Shown in pieces: positions 1 through 6,940 of a stretch of 21,340 nt of DNA (position 1 is the stretch's first letter; the number at the start of each line of letters is the position of its first letter). The DNA is taken from the NCBI GenBank assembly GCA_050954505.1, contig JBPBPY010000194.1:1-21340 (forward strand), written 5' to 3'. A program made the position numbers and the translations under genes. Source of the stretch: JAQGMO01 sp050954505 (GTDB lineage: Bacteria; Pseudomonadota; Gammaproteobacteria; Burkholderiales; Burkholderiaceae_D). Below the pieces are notes generated by a model that saw only the letters and a program-made list of their open reading frames with translations, was not told the origin of the DNA and made no database searches.

Positions 1-201
1 CGCCACACGATTCGAAAAACTGGCTAGGAATTTCAAAGCGATTCTCTTCCTGGCTTGCACTTTTATTTGGCTTAAACTGAATTGAGGACACGCCCTAGGC
101 TTTGTCGTATTTCTTCAACTTATTATCTTTGGAGAAATAGACCAGATGCGGCTTGGTCAAGCGGATCGCAATCACGATCACTCGCGCTTGCAACGCTGCG
201 G
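1..201. other. AT-richer flank with no supported gene
   Basis: This stretch lies beyond the terminator of the fdxA/ferredoxin reductase unit and is visibly richer in A and T than the rest of the window. The only coding hint is a minus-strand frame ending with TAG at 95-97 and open from a GTG at 179-181 (28 codons, Lys-rich C-terminus). No ribosome binding site is convincing, and upstream that frame runs into the terminator hairpin. It could be the decayed end of a neighbouring gene or plain intergenic DNA. I do not recognise it. Confidence 0.35.
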
Positions 202-233
202 AAAATAAAACGCCCCACGCGGAAGGTGGGGCG
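202..233 (-). terminator. Rho-independent terminator of the fdxA-ferredoxin reductase unit
   Basis: Read on the minus strand, an 8-bp perfect stem (CGCCCCAC / GTGGGGCG, at 226-233 and 211-218) with a 7-nt loop is followed directly by a T-rich run (TTTTATTTT, 210-202). It lies 26 bases past the reductase stop codon. The stem, loop and U-tract make this a textbook intrinsic terminator for leftward transcription. Confidence 0.9.
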
Positions 234-259
234 CTGGATACACAGAGGTCAGAGACCCA

Positions 260-1354
260 TCAATCAAAAACCGGACTTTCCACACCGAGAATCTTGTGCA
301 GCTTCGGTGAAGTCGTGGTGTACTGCATATGAATTTTCTTGTCGGGGAAAATGTAGGGTGCAGCGCCAAAGGCGGCCAATGCGGCTTCATGGAAACCGGA
401 CAGGATCAGCTTCTTCTTGCCCGGATAGGTATTGATGTCACCAACGGCAAAGATGCCCGGCACATTGGTCTGGAATTTTTCCGTGTCGACCTTGATCTGC
501 TTGCGCTCGATATCGAGACCCCAGTCGGCAATCGGGCCGAGCTTGGGCGACAGGCCAAAGAAAACCAGCATGTGGTCCAGCGGCATGCGGCGGGTGACGC
601 CATCGGCACCGGTGACCTTGATTTCGGAGAGCTTCTCGTCTTTGGTCTCGAAGCCGGAAACCTGGCCGACCACGAACTGCATTTCATAGTCCTCGCACAG
701 CTGCTTCATCTTTGCCACCGAGGCCGGTGCGGCGCGGAAGTCTTCCCGGCGATGCAGCAGAACCACGGACTCGGCCTTGCCGACAAAGTTCAGCGCCCAG
801 TCGAGCGCCGAGTCGCCGCCGCCACAGATGACCAGGTTTTTGCCATGATATTGCTCGGGGTCGCGCACACGGTAGGCCAGCTGCGTGTTTTCAAAGCGCT
901 CGATACCCTCGACCTTGATGGTGCGCGGCTGGAACGAGCCAACGCCGGCAGCAATGAAGATGGTCTTGGTGACGAAGCGTGTACCGGTCGAGGTTTCCAG
1001 GTCGAAGCGGCCGTCGTCGCGCTTTTGCACCAAGGTGACTTCCTGGCCCAGGTGAAAGGTCGGGCCAAACGGCTCGATCTGTTTCAACAGGTTGTCGGTC
1101 AGCTCCAGGCCGGTGCAGATCGGCACCGCCGGAATGTCATAGATCGGCTTGTCCGGATACAGTTCCACGCACTGGCCGCCGACGGCTGCCAGTGAATCGA
1201 TGACATGGGCCTTGATCTCGAGCAGGCCGAGTTCGAAAACCTGGAACAGGCCAACCGGACCGGCACCGATGATGACTGCATCGGTATCGATGACGTCCTT
1301 GACGGGATTGGACGCAGCGGCGACGTCTTGCGCGGGGTGTGCTGAAGTATTCAT
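260..1354 (-). CDS. Ferredoxin--NADP(+) reductase, thioredoxin-reductase-like
   Basis: A 364-residue FAD enzyme that moves electrons between NADPH and ferredoxin (or flavodoxin) in the cytoplasm. The FAD-binding Rossmann motif GAGPVG is at residues 30-35. A second dinucleotide-binding motif, GGGDSALDWA, is at 178-187, followed by HRREDFRA at 201-208, which suits the NADPH phosphate. The C-terminal FAD signature GIFAVGD is at 300-306. No CxxC redox pair is present, which separates this family from true thioredoxin reductases. The start at 1354 was chosen because the FAD domain follows it directly and an AGGA lies 9 bases upstream; the frame stays open to 1465 but that extension looks non-coding. 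The 7Fe ferredoxin gene immediately upstream is a plausible redox partner in the same transcript. Confidence 0.92.
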   Translation of the reverse strand: MNTSAHPAQDVAAASNPVKDVIDTDAVIIGAGPVGLFQVFELGLLEIKAHVIDSLAAVGGQCVELYPDKPIYDIPAVPICTGLELTDNLLKQIEPFGPTFHLGQEVTLVQKRDDGRFDLETSTGTRFVTKTIFIAAGVGSFQPRTIKVEGIERFENTQLAYRVRDPEQYHGKNLVICGGGDSALDWALNFVGKAESVVLLHRREDFRAAPASVAKMKQLCEDYEMQFVVGQVSGFETKDEKLSEIKVTGADGVTRRMPLDHMLVFFGLSPKLGPIADWGLDIERKQIKVDTEKFQTNVPGIFAVGDINTYPGKKKLILSGFHEAALAAFGAAPYIFPDKKIHMQYTTTSPKLHKILGVESPVFD

Positions 1355-1469
1355 GCGACTGTCGGATTCCTGTGGGTTCGGACACCCCTCGATGGCGGGG
1401 CGCAGAGCGAACGGTAAGAGCAAAAGAGAGGCGCAGCGCCCCATGGGCACTGCAGTCTGAAACACAATC

Positions 1470-1493
1470 GGGCAGCGGCTGGCCAGCCGCCCG
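1470..1493 (-). other. GC-rich hairpin between fdxA and the reductase gene
   Basis: The 16-bp palindrome GCGGCTGGCCAGCCGC (1475-1490), flanked by complementary GGC/GCC-type bases, sits just after the fdxA stop. On the minus strand the sequence beyond it is only moderately T-rich (GATTGTGTTT), so it may be a weak terminator, an attenuator or an mRNA-stabilising stem between two genes that need different expression levels. Role inferred. Confidence 0.4.
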
Positions 1494-1497
1494 GGAT

Positions 1498-1821
1498 TCA
1501 GGTTTCCAGCATGGCCAGCTTGTCCTGCACGTCTTTCCAGTCGTCAGCGTCGGGCAATGCAGCCTTGGTCTTGGTAATCGATGGCCACTTGCGCGACAGG
1601 TCGACGTTGAGCTTGATGAACGCCTGCTGGTCGGCCGGCACGTCTTCTTCGGCGAAGATCGCATTGACCGGGCACTCCGCCACGCATACCGCGCAGTCGA
1701 TGCATTCGTCGGGATCGATGGAAAGGAAATTCGGGCCTTCACGGAAACAATCTACCGGGCATACATCAACGCAGTCGGTGTAACGACATTTGATGCAGGA
1801 TTCGGTCACAACGTGGGTCAT
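1498..1821 (-). CDS. fdxA: 7Fe ferredoxin (3Fe-4S plus 4Fe-4S)
   Basis: A 107-residue low-potential electron carrier of the Azotobacter FdI type. Cysteines are at 9, 12, 17, 21, 25, 40, 43, 46 and 50. By the family pattern C9, C17 and C50 hold the 3Fe-4S cluster and C21, C40, C43 and C46 the 4Fe-4S cluster. The C-terminal half (PDADDW near 90-95) is the conserved tail of this subfamily, and the length is typical. The start at 1821 has an AGGA about 5 bases upstream. The gene precedes the ferredoxin reductase on the same strand with a 143-base spacer, so the two probably form an electron-transfer pair. A longer open frame extends upstream to 2328 but has no ferredoxin character. Confidence 0.95.
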   Translation of the reverse strand: MTHVVTESCIKCRYTDCVDVCPVDCFREGPNFLSIDPDECIDCAVCVAECPVNAIFAEEDVPADQQAFIKLNVDLSRKWPSITKTKAALPDADDWKDVQDKLAMLET

Positions 1822-2076
1822 AACAGTCCTATCTAGAGGTATTTGGTGCAAAGCACGCGGGCGCCAGCAACAAAAGGAAAGCGGGAAGCTGCTCTCCAGG
1901 GTGTCCAGGCCGTCATGCAAGTATTGCAAAGCCTTGTATTTTAAGACAAATCGCCGCTGCCGACAAACCAGCCTTAGATGAAATCGCGATAAGCAAATGC
2001 GTTGCGCGCATGGGCCATTGCCGGTCGCCACGGTGAGCGCGTTAGAATAGGCTGCCTTTTCGAACCGGAGCCGTTC
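1822..2076. promoter_or_regulatory. Divergent intergenic region, fdxA / antiporter
   Basis: Both genes must start from this 255-base spacer. Its middle (about 1920-1995) is noticeably AT-richer than the flanks. On the plus side TAGAAT at 2043-2048 resembles a -10 box, with TTGCCG at 2018-2023 as a poor -35 at slightly long spacing. On the minus side a TTGTCT...AATACT pairing near 1930-1950 is a possible fdxA promoter. None of these is strong, and no clear operator was seen. Confidence 0.35.
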
Positions 2077-3786
2077 TTGAGCAAGCGTTTGCCGCCTCTG
2101 CCGGATTTGCCATACTTGCCGCCGGTGCTGCCATGCCGGCTGCCGCCGCGCCTCCTGCCGCCGTGCCTGCCGTTCCTGCTGCTGTTTTCGCTGCTGCTGC
2201 CTTCCAGCAGCCAGGCGGCAACGATGGCGCCCACCACGTTTGGCGCGTGGTGGGCGCTGCCGTTTGCCGGGCTGCTGCTGTCCATTGCAGTAATGCCCTT
2301 GCTGGCCGCGCCATTCTGGCACCGTCATGATGGCAAGCTGGCTGCGGCCTGGTCACTGGCTTTCCTGCTGCCTTGCGCCTGGTTTTTCGGTCCGATCACC
2401 GCAGGCAGCGCCGCAATGCATGCGCTGGCGGGCGAATTCCTGCCGTTCGTGATCCTGATCTGCGCGCTGTACGTGGTTGCAGGCGGCATCTGCCTGCACG
2501 GCAGATTGCCGGGTACCCCGGTGGTGAATTGCCTGCTGCTGCTGGCCGGTACGCTGCTGGCCAGCGTGATGGGAACCACTGGCGCCTCGATGCTGATGAT
2601 TCGTCCATTGATCCGGGCCAATGCCCGGCGCCGCAAGGCAGGACACATCATCGTCTTTTTCATTTTCCTGGTTGCCAACGCGGGCGGGGCACTGACACCG
2701 CTTGGTGACCCGCCGCTGTTCATCGGGTTCCTCAAGGGCGTGGATTTTTTCTGGACCTTGCGCCGCCTTTTCCCGCACACGCTGTTTGCCTGCGCAAGCC
2801 TGCTGCTGGTTTTTCTGGTCCTGGATACCTGGTTCTATCGCCGGGAACCGGCGTTGATTGATGGCGCAGCTGGTCCTGCCGGCGGCCGGCAGGTTCGCCG
2901 CGCTGCATCCGCTGCCAAGACCATGCCTGCAACGCCTCGTGTGTCTGGCAATGCCGCTTCCGACAGGGCTTCCGATATCGTTTTGCCTTCACATGCCGTT
3001 GCAACTGCTGCCAGGACCATGTCTTCCACGACTGCCTTGCCAGCCAGTGCAGGTTCCGAGTCACCTTCCAAGACTGCCAACGCCGGCAGGAATGCTGCAG
3101 CGTCTGTGCGTTTTCGGGTTGAAGGCAGTGTCAATTTCCTGCTGCTTGCAGTGGTCATCCTGCTGGTGCTGCTCAGCGGATTCTGGCAGCCTGGCCAGGT
3201 GTTTTCCCTGGCTGGCACGCCCATCGAACTGCAGAACCTGGTGCGCGATGCCGGTTTGCTGCTGGTGATTGGCGCATCGCTTTACCTGACACCGCCCTCG
3301 GCGCGCAGCGGCAATGCTTTTTCCTGGGCACCGATGCTGGAAGTTGCCCGCCTGTTTGCCGCCATCTTCATTACCATCACGCCAGTCATCGCCATGTTGC
3401 GCGCCGGCGTCGATGGACCGTTTGCGTTTGTCATCCATGGCGTCACCGCTGCCGATGGCCAGCCCAGCAACGTCATGTACTTCTGGGCCACAGGTTTGCT
3501 GTCGGCGTTCCTGGACAACGCGCCGACTTACCTGGTTTTCTTCAACAGCGCCGGTGGCGATGCGCAATTGCTCATGAACCGGCTCCCGGAGACGCTGGCG
3601 GCGATTTCGTGCGGCGCCGTGTTCATGGGCGCAGGCAGCTATATCGGCAACGCACCCAACATGATGGTAAAGTCGATTGCAGAACAACAAGGTATTCGCA
3701 TGCCTTCGTTCTTTGGCTACATGGGATGGAGCTGCGTGGTCCTGCTGCCGCTCTTCATCCTCATGAGCATGCTTTTTTTTCGCTGA
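2077..3786 (+). CDS. Sodium:proton antiporter / CitMHS-like transporter of the ion transporter superfamily
   Basis: A 569-residue polytopic inner-membrane protein resembling the betaproteobacterial sodium:proton antiporter group (CitMHS_2-like, ArsB/NhaD superfamily). An N-terminal hydrophobic segment (about 29-48) may be a signal or first helix. Conserved half-helix motifs are visible: NAGGALTPLGDPPLF (about 201-215), FLDNAPTYLVFF (about 478-489) and GAGSYIGNAPNMM (about 518-530). The TTG start at 2077 is chosen because GGAG lies 6 bases upstream; an earlier TTG at 2002 has no such site. Residues about 264-345 form an Ala/Ser/Thr-rich hydrophilic loop that looks like an insertion between the two membrane halves. 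The transported ion cannot be told from the sequence; Na+/H+ exchange is the family label. Confidence 0.8.
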   Translation: MSKRLPPLPDLPYLPPVLPCRLPPRLLPPCLPFLLLFSLLLPSSSQAATMAPTTFGAWWALPFAGLLLSIAVMPLLAAPFWHRHDGKLAAAWSLAFLLPCAWFFGPITAGSAAMHALAGEFLPFVILICALYVVAGGICLHGRLPGTPVVNCLLLLAGTLLASVMGTTGASMLMIRPLIRANARRRKAGHIIVFFIFLVANAGGALTPLGDPPLFIGFLKGVDFFWTLRRLFPHTLFACASLLLVFLVLDTWFYRREPALIDGAAGPAGGRQVRRAASAAKTMPATPRVSGNAASDRASDIVLPSHAVATAARTMSSTTALPASAGSESPSKTANAGRNAAASVRFRVEGSVNFLLLAVVILLVLLSGFWQPGQVFSLAGTPIELQNLVRDAGLLLVIGASLYLTPPSARSGNAFSWAPMLEVARLFAAIFITITPVIAMLRAGVDGPFAFVIHGVTAADGQPSNVMYFWATGLLSAFLDNAPTYLVFFNSAGGDAQLLMNRLPETLAAISCGAVFMGAGSYIGNAPNMMVKSIAEQQGIRMPSFFGYMGWSCVVLLPLFILMSMLFFR

Positions 3787-3803
3787 ACCTGCCAAGGCGC
3801 CGA

Positions 3804-3858
3804 TGCATCGATGCACGCAGTGATCAGCAGTTGCCGATGGATGCCTGCCGCGCAGGCA
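3804..3858 (+). other. Two dyads after the antiporter gene
   Basis: The spacer holds a 12-bp palindrome TGCATCGATGCA (3804-3815) and a perfect 7-bp hairpin TGCCTGC-CGC-GCAGGCA (3842-3858). Neither is followed by a T-run, so factor-independent termination is unlikely. The hairpin may be a transcript 3' end stabiliser or a Rho-linked stop ahead of the dehydrogenase gene. Confidence 0.35.
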
Positions 3859-3890
3859 CCGAACCTTTGTCGAACGCTACAAGAACAAAC

Positions 3891-4883
3891 ATGAAACCAT
3901 CCATCCTGATTACCCGCGCCGTCTTCCCCGAGATTCTGGCACAGCTTGAACAGCACTTCGATGTTGATTCGAACCAGGAAGACCGGCTGCTGAACACCGG
4001 CGAACTCATCACCAGGCTGCAGGGCAAGGACGGCGTTTTCACGAACATGAGCGAGAAATACACCGAGGCGGTGATTGCGGCGGCGCCGCGGCTGAAAGTC
4101 ATTTGCAACATGGCAGTGGGCTACAACAACATCGATGTTGCTGCAGCCACCGCAGCAGGCGTGATGGTCACCAACACCCCCGATGTGCTCAATGAAACCA
4201 CTGCCGATTTCGGCTGGGCGCTGTTGATGGCCACGGCACGGCGGGTAACCGAATCGGAGCATTACCTGCGCGCCGGCCTGTGGAAGAAATTTCATTACGA
4301 ATCCTTCCTCGGTGCCGATGTGCATGGATCGACCCTGGGCATCATCGGCATGGGCCGCATCGGCCAGGCCATTGCGCGCCGCTCGATGGGTTTCGACATG
4401 CAGGTCATTTACCACAACCGTTCGCGCCTGGAGCCGGCGCTGGAGGCGCGCGCCAACAATGCCCGACATGTCGGCCGCGAGGAATTGTTGAAAAGCGCCG
4501 ACCACGTCATGCTGGTGGTGCCGTATTCGCCGCCTTTGCATCACATGATCGGCGCGGCCGAACTGGCGATGATGAAGCCGACCGCCACGCTGGTGAATAT
4601 TGCGCGCGGCGGCATCGTCGACGATGCCGCTCTGGTCGATGCCCTGGCACGGCAGCAAATTGCCGGCGCCGGCCTGGATGTGTATGAAAACGAGCCGGCA
4701 CTCGACCAGCGTTTTCTCGGCTTGAAGAATGTGGTGCTCACGCCCCATATTGCCAGTGCCAGCCGGCCCACCCGCATTGCCATGGCCACTACGGCAGCCA
4801 CCAACTTGATTGCAGCACTCGCAGGGCGCAGGCCGCCGAATCTGCTCAATCCCGAAACCGACACCGCAAAACGCAAGGCATGA
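3891..4883 (+). CDS. D-2-hydroxyacid dehydrogenase (glyoxylate/hydroxypyruvate reductase or D-glycerate dehydrogenase)
   Basis: A 330-residue NAD(P)H-dependent cytoplasmic enzyme that interconverts 2-oxoacids and D-2-hydroxyacids, most likely glyoxylate/glycolate or hydroxypyruvate/D-glycerate. The nucleotide-binding motif GMGRIG is at residues 153-158. The catalytic triad is visible as R239 (NIARGG), E268 (ENEP) and H286 (TPHIAS). The NMAVGYNNID stretch at 73-82 fits the GhrB/GyaR branch rather than phosphoglycerate dehydrogenase, and no C-terminal ACT domain is present. The ATG at 3891 begins the conserved fold; the frame is open further upstream without family character. Its stop lies 2 bases before the best start of the next gene, so the two are probably cotranscribed and coupled. 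Exact substrate is not determinable here. Confidence 0.88.
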   Translation: MKPSILITRAVFPEILAQLEQHFDVDSNQEDRLLNTGELITRLQGKDGVFTNMSEKYTEAVIAAAPRLKVICNMAVGYNNIDVAAATAAGVMVTNTPDVLNETTADFGWALLMATARRVTESEHYLRAGLWKKFHYESFLGADVHGSTLGIIGMGRIGQAIARRSMGFDMQVIYHNRSRLEPALEARANNARHVGREELLKSADHVMLVVPYSPPLHHMIGAAELAMMKPTATLVNIARGGIVDDAALVDALARQQIAGAGLDVYENEPALDQRFLGLKNVVLTPHIASASRPTRIAMATTAATNLIAALAGRRPPNLLNPETDTAKRKA

Positions 4884-4885
4884 GC

Positions 4886-5161
4886 ATGGCCGATATCACG
4901 ATTACCCAGGCGCATGCCATGGACACAGGTGCTGCACGCGCAGCAGCGCAAAAGGTTGCCGATGAAATGGTGGAAAAGTACGACATGGAGGTCAGCTGGC
5001 TTGGCGAGGTGCTGCACTTCCAGCGCAGCGGCGCCTCCGGTACGCTGACCTTGCTGGAGCACCGCGCGGTGCTGGAAGTGACGCTGGGTTTCCTGCTCAA
5101 ATCATTTGCGCCGATGATCGAGGAAAAGGTCACGCGCAACATGCAGAAAGTGTTTGCCTAG
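4886..5161 (+). CDS. Polyhydroxyalkanoic acid system family protein
   Basis: A small 91-residue protein resembling the polyhydroxyalkanoate-granule-region family (PHA_gran_rgn). Members are short, soluble and often encoded near storage-polymer genes; their molecular function is not firmly known. The sequence starts with a MADITITQAHAM-type strand, has an Ala-rich helix (about 14-33) and ends with a basic helix (EEKVTRNMQKVF). Two starts are possible: ATG at 4880 overlaps the previous stop as ATGA, while ATG at 4886 has AAGG 7 bases upstream and is preferred. No other PHA gene (phaC, phaP, phaZ) is in the window, so its pairing with a hydroxyacid dehydrogenase is unexplained. Confidence 0.78.
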   Translation: MADITITQAHAMDTGAARAAAQKVADEMVEKYDMEVSWLGEVLHFQRSGASGTLTLLEHRAVLEVTLGFLLKSFAPMIEEKVTRNMQKVFA

Positions 5162-5275
5162 AAGTCGGCGCGACAAAATGGCGGGAAGCGAAACCGCCAG
5201 CAACCGTGCCATTCCGAAGGTCTCGGCCGGGTCAGGGTGCCTTCGGGGCGCAGGCGGCATGTTTGGATGGACTGC

Positions 5276-5296
5276 GTGCCGGCTTTGTGCCGGCAT
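5276..5296. terminator. Hairpin in the convergent spacer
   Basis: TGCCGGC-TTTGT-GCCGGCA (5277-5295) forms a perfect 7-bp stem, extendable by one G-T pair. It lies between the convergent PHA-system and flavin reductase genes, just beyond the latter's stop. Being symmetric it could act in either direction, but neither side has a T-run, so it is at best a weak terminator. Confidence 0.4.
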
Positions 5297-5308
5297 TCCG
5301 CACTGCTT

Positions 5309-5944
5309 CTACGGTGCAGTTTCCTGGCGCGGGCGCGACATCCTGAACAATTGCTCCGGTCCGACCGTGAAGTAATCTGCCGGACTGCCGGCACGTAGAA
5401 TGTGGCCGGCGCTGGCGGTGTCGTAGACGCCGTCCTTGAGCAAGTCCTTGGCGATGTGTACCGCAACGACTTCGCCCAGCGTCAGCCAGCTTGATATGTC
5501 GGCGCCGTCGATGCCGCGCAATTGGTGGATGTCGGTCACCTTGCATTCGAAAGCGACCGGGCTTTCCAGCACGCGGGGCGCTTTCACCAGGCGGGAGGGC
5601 GCCGGCGTCAGGCCCGCGAGCTGGAATTCATCGACTTCAGGCGGCACCATGGCGCTGGTCTGGTTCATGCGTTCGGCCAGTGGCCGGGTCACCAGGTTCC
5701 AGACGAATTCGCGCGTGGCACGAATGTTGTGGATCGAGTCCTTGTCGCCGGTGCTGGAGAAACCGATGATGGGCGGGGTGTAATTGAAGGCGTTGAAAAA
5801 GCTGTAGGGTGCGAGATTGAAGCTGCCCGCACTGCTGATGGTCGAGATCCAGCCGATCGGGCGCGGGCCGACGATGGCATTGAACGGGTCATGCGGCAGG
5901 CCGTGGCCAAGGCGCGGTTCATAGAAATGCATCAACTCGCTCAT
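5309..5944 (-). CDS. Flavin reductase family protein
   Basis: A 211-residue protein with the FMN-binding split-barrel fold of the flavin reductase domain. The FMN-binding core is recognisable near the N-terminus: GPRPIGWIST (about 26-35), then NLAPYSFFNAFNY (about 43-55) and GFSSTGDKDSIHNI (about 61-74). Such proteins use NAD(P)H to reduce FMN or simply bind FMN; some supply reduced flavin to monooxygenases. No partner monooxygenase lies next to it, so its role here is open. The start at 5944 has AAGG about 8 bases upstream and gives the usual family length. Confidence 0.87.
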   Translation of the reverse strand: MSELMHFYEPRLGHGLPHDPFNAIVGPRPIGWISTISSAGSFNLAPYSFFNAFNYTPPIIGFSSTGDKDSIHNIRATREFVWNLVTRPLAERMNQTSAMVPPEVDEFQLAGLTPAPSRLVKAPRVLESPVAFECKVTDIHQLRGIDGADISSWLTLGEVVAVHIAKDLLKDGVYDTASAGHILRAGSPADYFTVGPEQLFRMSRPRQETAP

Positions 5945-6113
5945 GCGTGATCCTTGAAATCGAAAAGGGGAGGGGCAAAGGACAGATCCTGCCGCAGAAA
6001 GCAGTCAGGCTGTGCGGGCGCGGCACACCGGCAGCGCGAGCCAGGACCCTCGCTGCAGCCAGAATGCAAGTCCAGGCACCTCTGCAGGAAGGGATGTGGA
6101 CACACTGTCCGCC

Positions 6114-6347
6114 TTATCTTGACGGATCGGAACCGCCGACAACATGGCCTACACCCGAGGCCACGCCGGAAACCACCGCGCCGGCAGCGCCAACCACGAC
6201 CGTGCCGGCAGCCACGCCGACACCCACCGCGGTGCTGGCGACCGACACCGCCGCGCCGGCAACGGTGACCACCACGCAGCCGCCGCTGGCGCCGGCCAGC
6301 AGCAGTGCGCAGCCCACGCGCAGGGCATGGCTCAGACTGGCCGGCAT
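6114..6347 (-). CDS. Small Ala/Val-rich lipoprotein-like protein
   Basis: A 77-residue protein with an N-terminal positively charged, hydrophobic segment (HALRVGCALLLAGASGGC) resembling a lipoprotein signal. The residues before the Cys (SGG) are not a perfect lipobox. The rest is a Val/Ala/Gly-rich run (VVVTVAGAAVSVAS onward) with regular small-residue spacing, recalling short proteobacterial lipoproteins of unknown role that may associate with membranes. The ATG at 6347 is used; a TTG at 6368 in the same frame would add seven residues, and neither start has a clear ribosome binding site. Composition alone could produce such a frame in GC-rich DNA, so confidence is moderate. Confidence 0.6.
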   Translation of the reverse strand: MPASLSHALRVGCALLLAGASGGCVVVTVAGAAVSVASTAVGVGVAAGTVVVGAAGAVVSGVASGVGHVVGGSDPSR

Positions 6348-6417
6348 GGCAAATTTTGCGCCATGCAAGCGCCGGCCTGCCGGCCAGCCTGGCTGTGCAC
6401 GCAGCGGCCCATTCGGC

Positions 6418-6774
6418 TTAGACGCCCAGCAGTTCCACTTCGAAGATCAGCGTTGCGTTCGGTGGAATCACGCCGCCGGCGCCACGCGAGCCGTAACCGA
6501 GGGCAGCTGGAATGACCAGCGTGCGGGCGCCGCCAACCTTCATGCCTTGCACACCCTGGTCCCAGCCCTGGATCACATGGCCGGCTGCGAGCGGGAATTC
6601 GAATGCTTCATTGCGGTCCTTGCTGGAATCGAACTTCGGTCCCTTGCTGCCATCGTCATTGTGCAGCCAGCCGGTGTAGTGCACACTGACATTGTCGCCG
6701 GCCTTGGCTTCGGCGCCCTCGCCAACGATGGTGTCTTCATATTGCAGGCCGGTGTCGGTAGTAGTCATTGCCAT
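6418..6774 (-). CDS. FKBP-type peptidyl-prolyl cis-trans isomerase
   Basis: A 118-residue single-domain FKBP that catalyses cis-trans isomerisation of Xaa-Pro bonds, aiding protein folding. No signal peptide is seen, so it is probably cytoplasmic. The hallmark pocket residues are present: Y33 (VHYTGWL), F48-D49 (KFDSS), V67-I68 and W71 (GHVIQGWDQG), Y94 (GYGS) and F111 (IFEVELL). The length fits the FKBP12-like class. The start at 6774 was chosen because AAGGA lies at normal spacing upstream; an ATG six bases later is too far from it. An extended -10 promoter at 6813-6821 makes this gene likely to have its own start site. Confidence 0.95.
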   Translation of the reverse strand: MAMTTTDTGLQYEDTIVGEGAEAKAGDNVSVHYTGWLHNDDGSKGPKFDSSKDRNEAFEFPLAAGHVIQGWDQGVQGMKVGGARTLVIPAALGYGSRGAGGVIPPNATLIFEVELLGV

Positions 6775-6812
6775 GATGTCGATCCTTGAATTTGCTGGTT
6801 TGAGTGGCGGGA

Positions 6813-6841
6813 ATTGTAGCATCGTGCCGCCCCCGATGACC
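6813..6841 (-). promoter_or_regulatory. Likely extended -10 promoter for the FKBP gene
   Basis: On the minus strand TGCTACAAT (6821-6813) matches the extended -10 pattern TGnTAnAAT. Seventeen bases upstream the -35 position (GGTCAT, 6841-6836) is poor, as is common for extended -10 promoters. The predicted leader is about 30 nt, ending in the AAGGA ribosome binding site. Confidence 0.55.
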
Positions 6842-6909
6842 TGAGCCGCGCATCTGTCCCGACACGGTTCGCAGCGGACTGCATGGGCTCGCACCACACT
6901 GCGGAACAG

Positions 6910-6932
6910 GTCGGGCCATGACGACACCCGAC
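6910..6932 (-). other. Weak hairpin after the alpha/beta hydrolase
   Basis: GTCGGG (6910-6915) pairs with CCCGAC (6927-6932) around an 11-nt loop, 8 bases beyond the hydrolase stop. There is no U-tract. It may mark the transcript end upstream of the FKBP promoter, but support is weak. Confidence 0.25.
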
Positions 6933-6940
6933 TCCGTTCG

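Noticed and set aside
329..1195. 288-codon plus-strand frame opposite the ferredoxin reductase
   Set aside because: Antisense shadow without motifs; the reductase on the minus strand is clear.
1822..2328. Extended ferredoxin start up to 2328
   Set aside because: The frame crosses the divergent promoter region and overlaps the antiporter gene; the 7Fe ferredoxin begins at 1821 with a ribosome binding site.
5947..6789. 280-codon plus-strand frame across the lipoprotein-like and FKBP genes
   Set aside because: Pro/Thr/Ala-rich at the start and antisense to a certain FKBP gene at the end; no domain seen.
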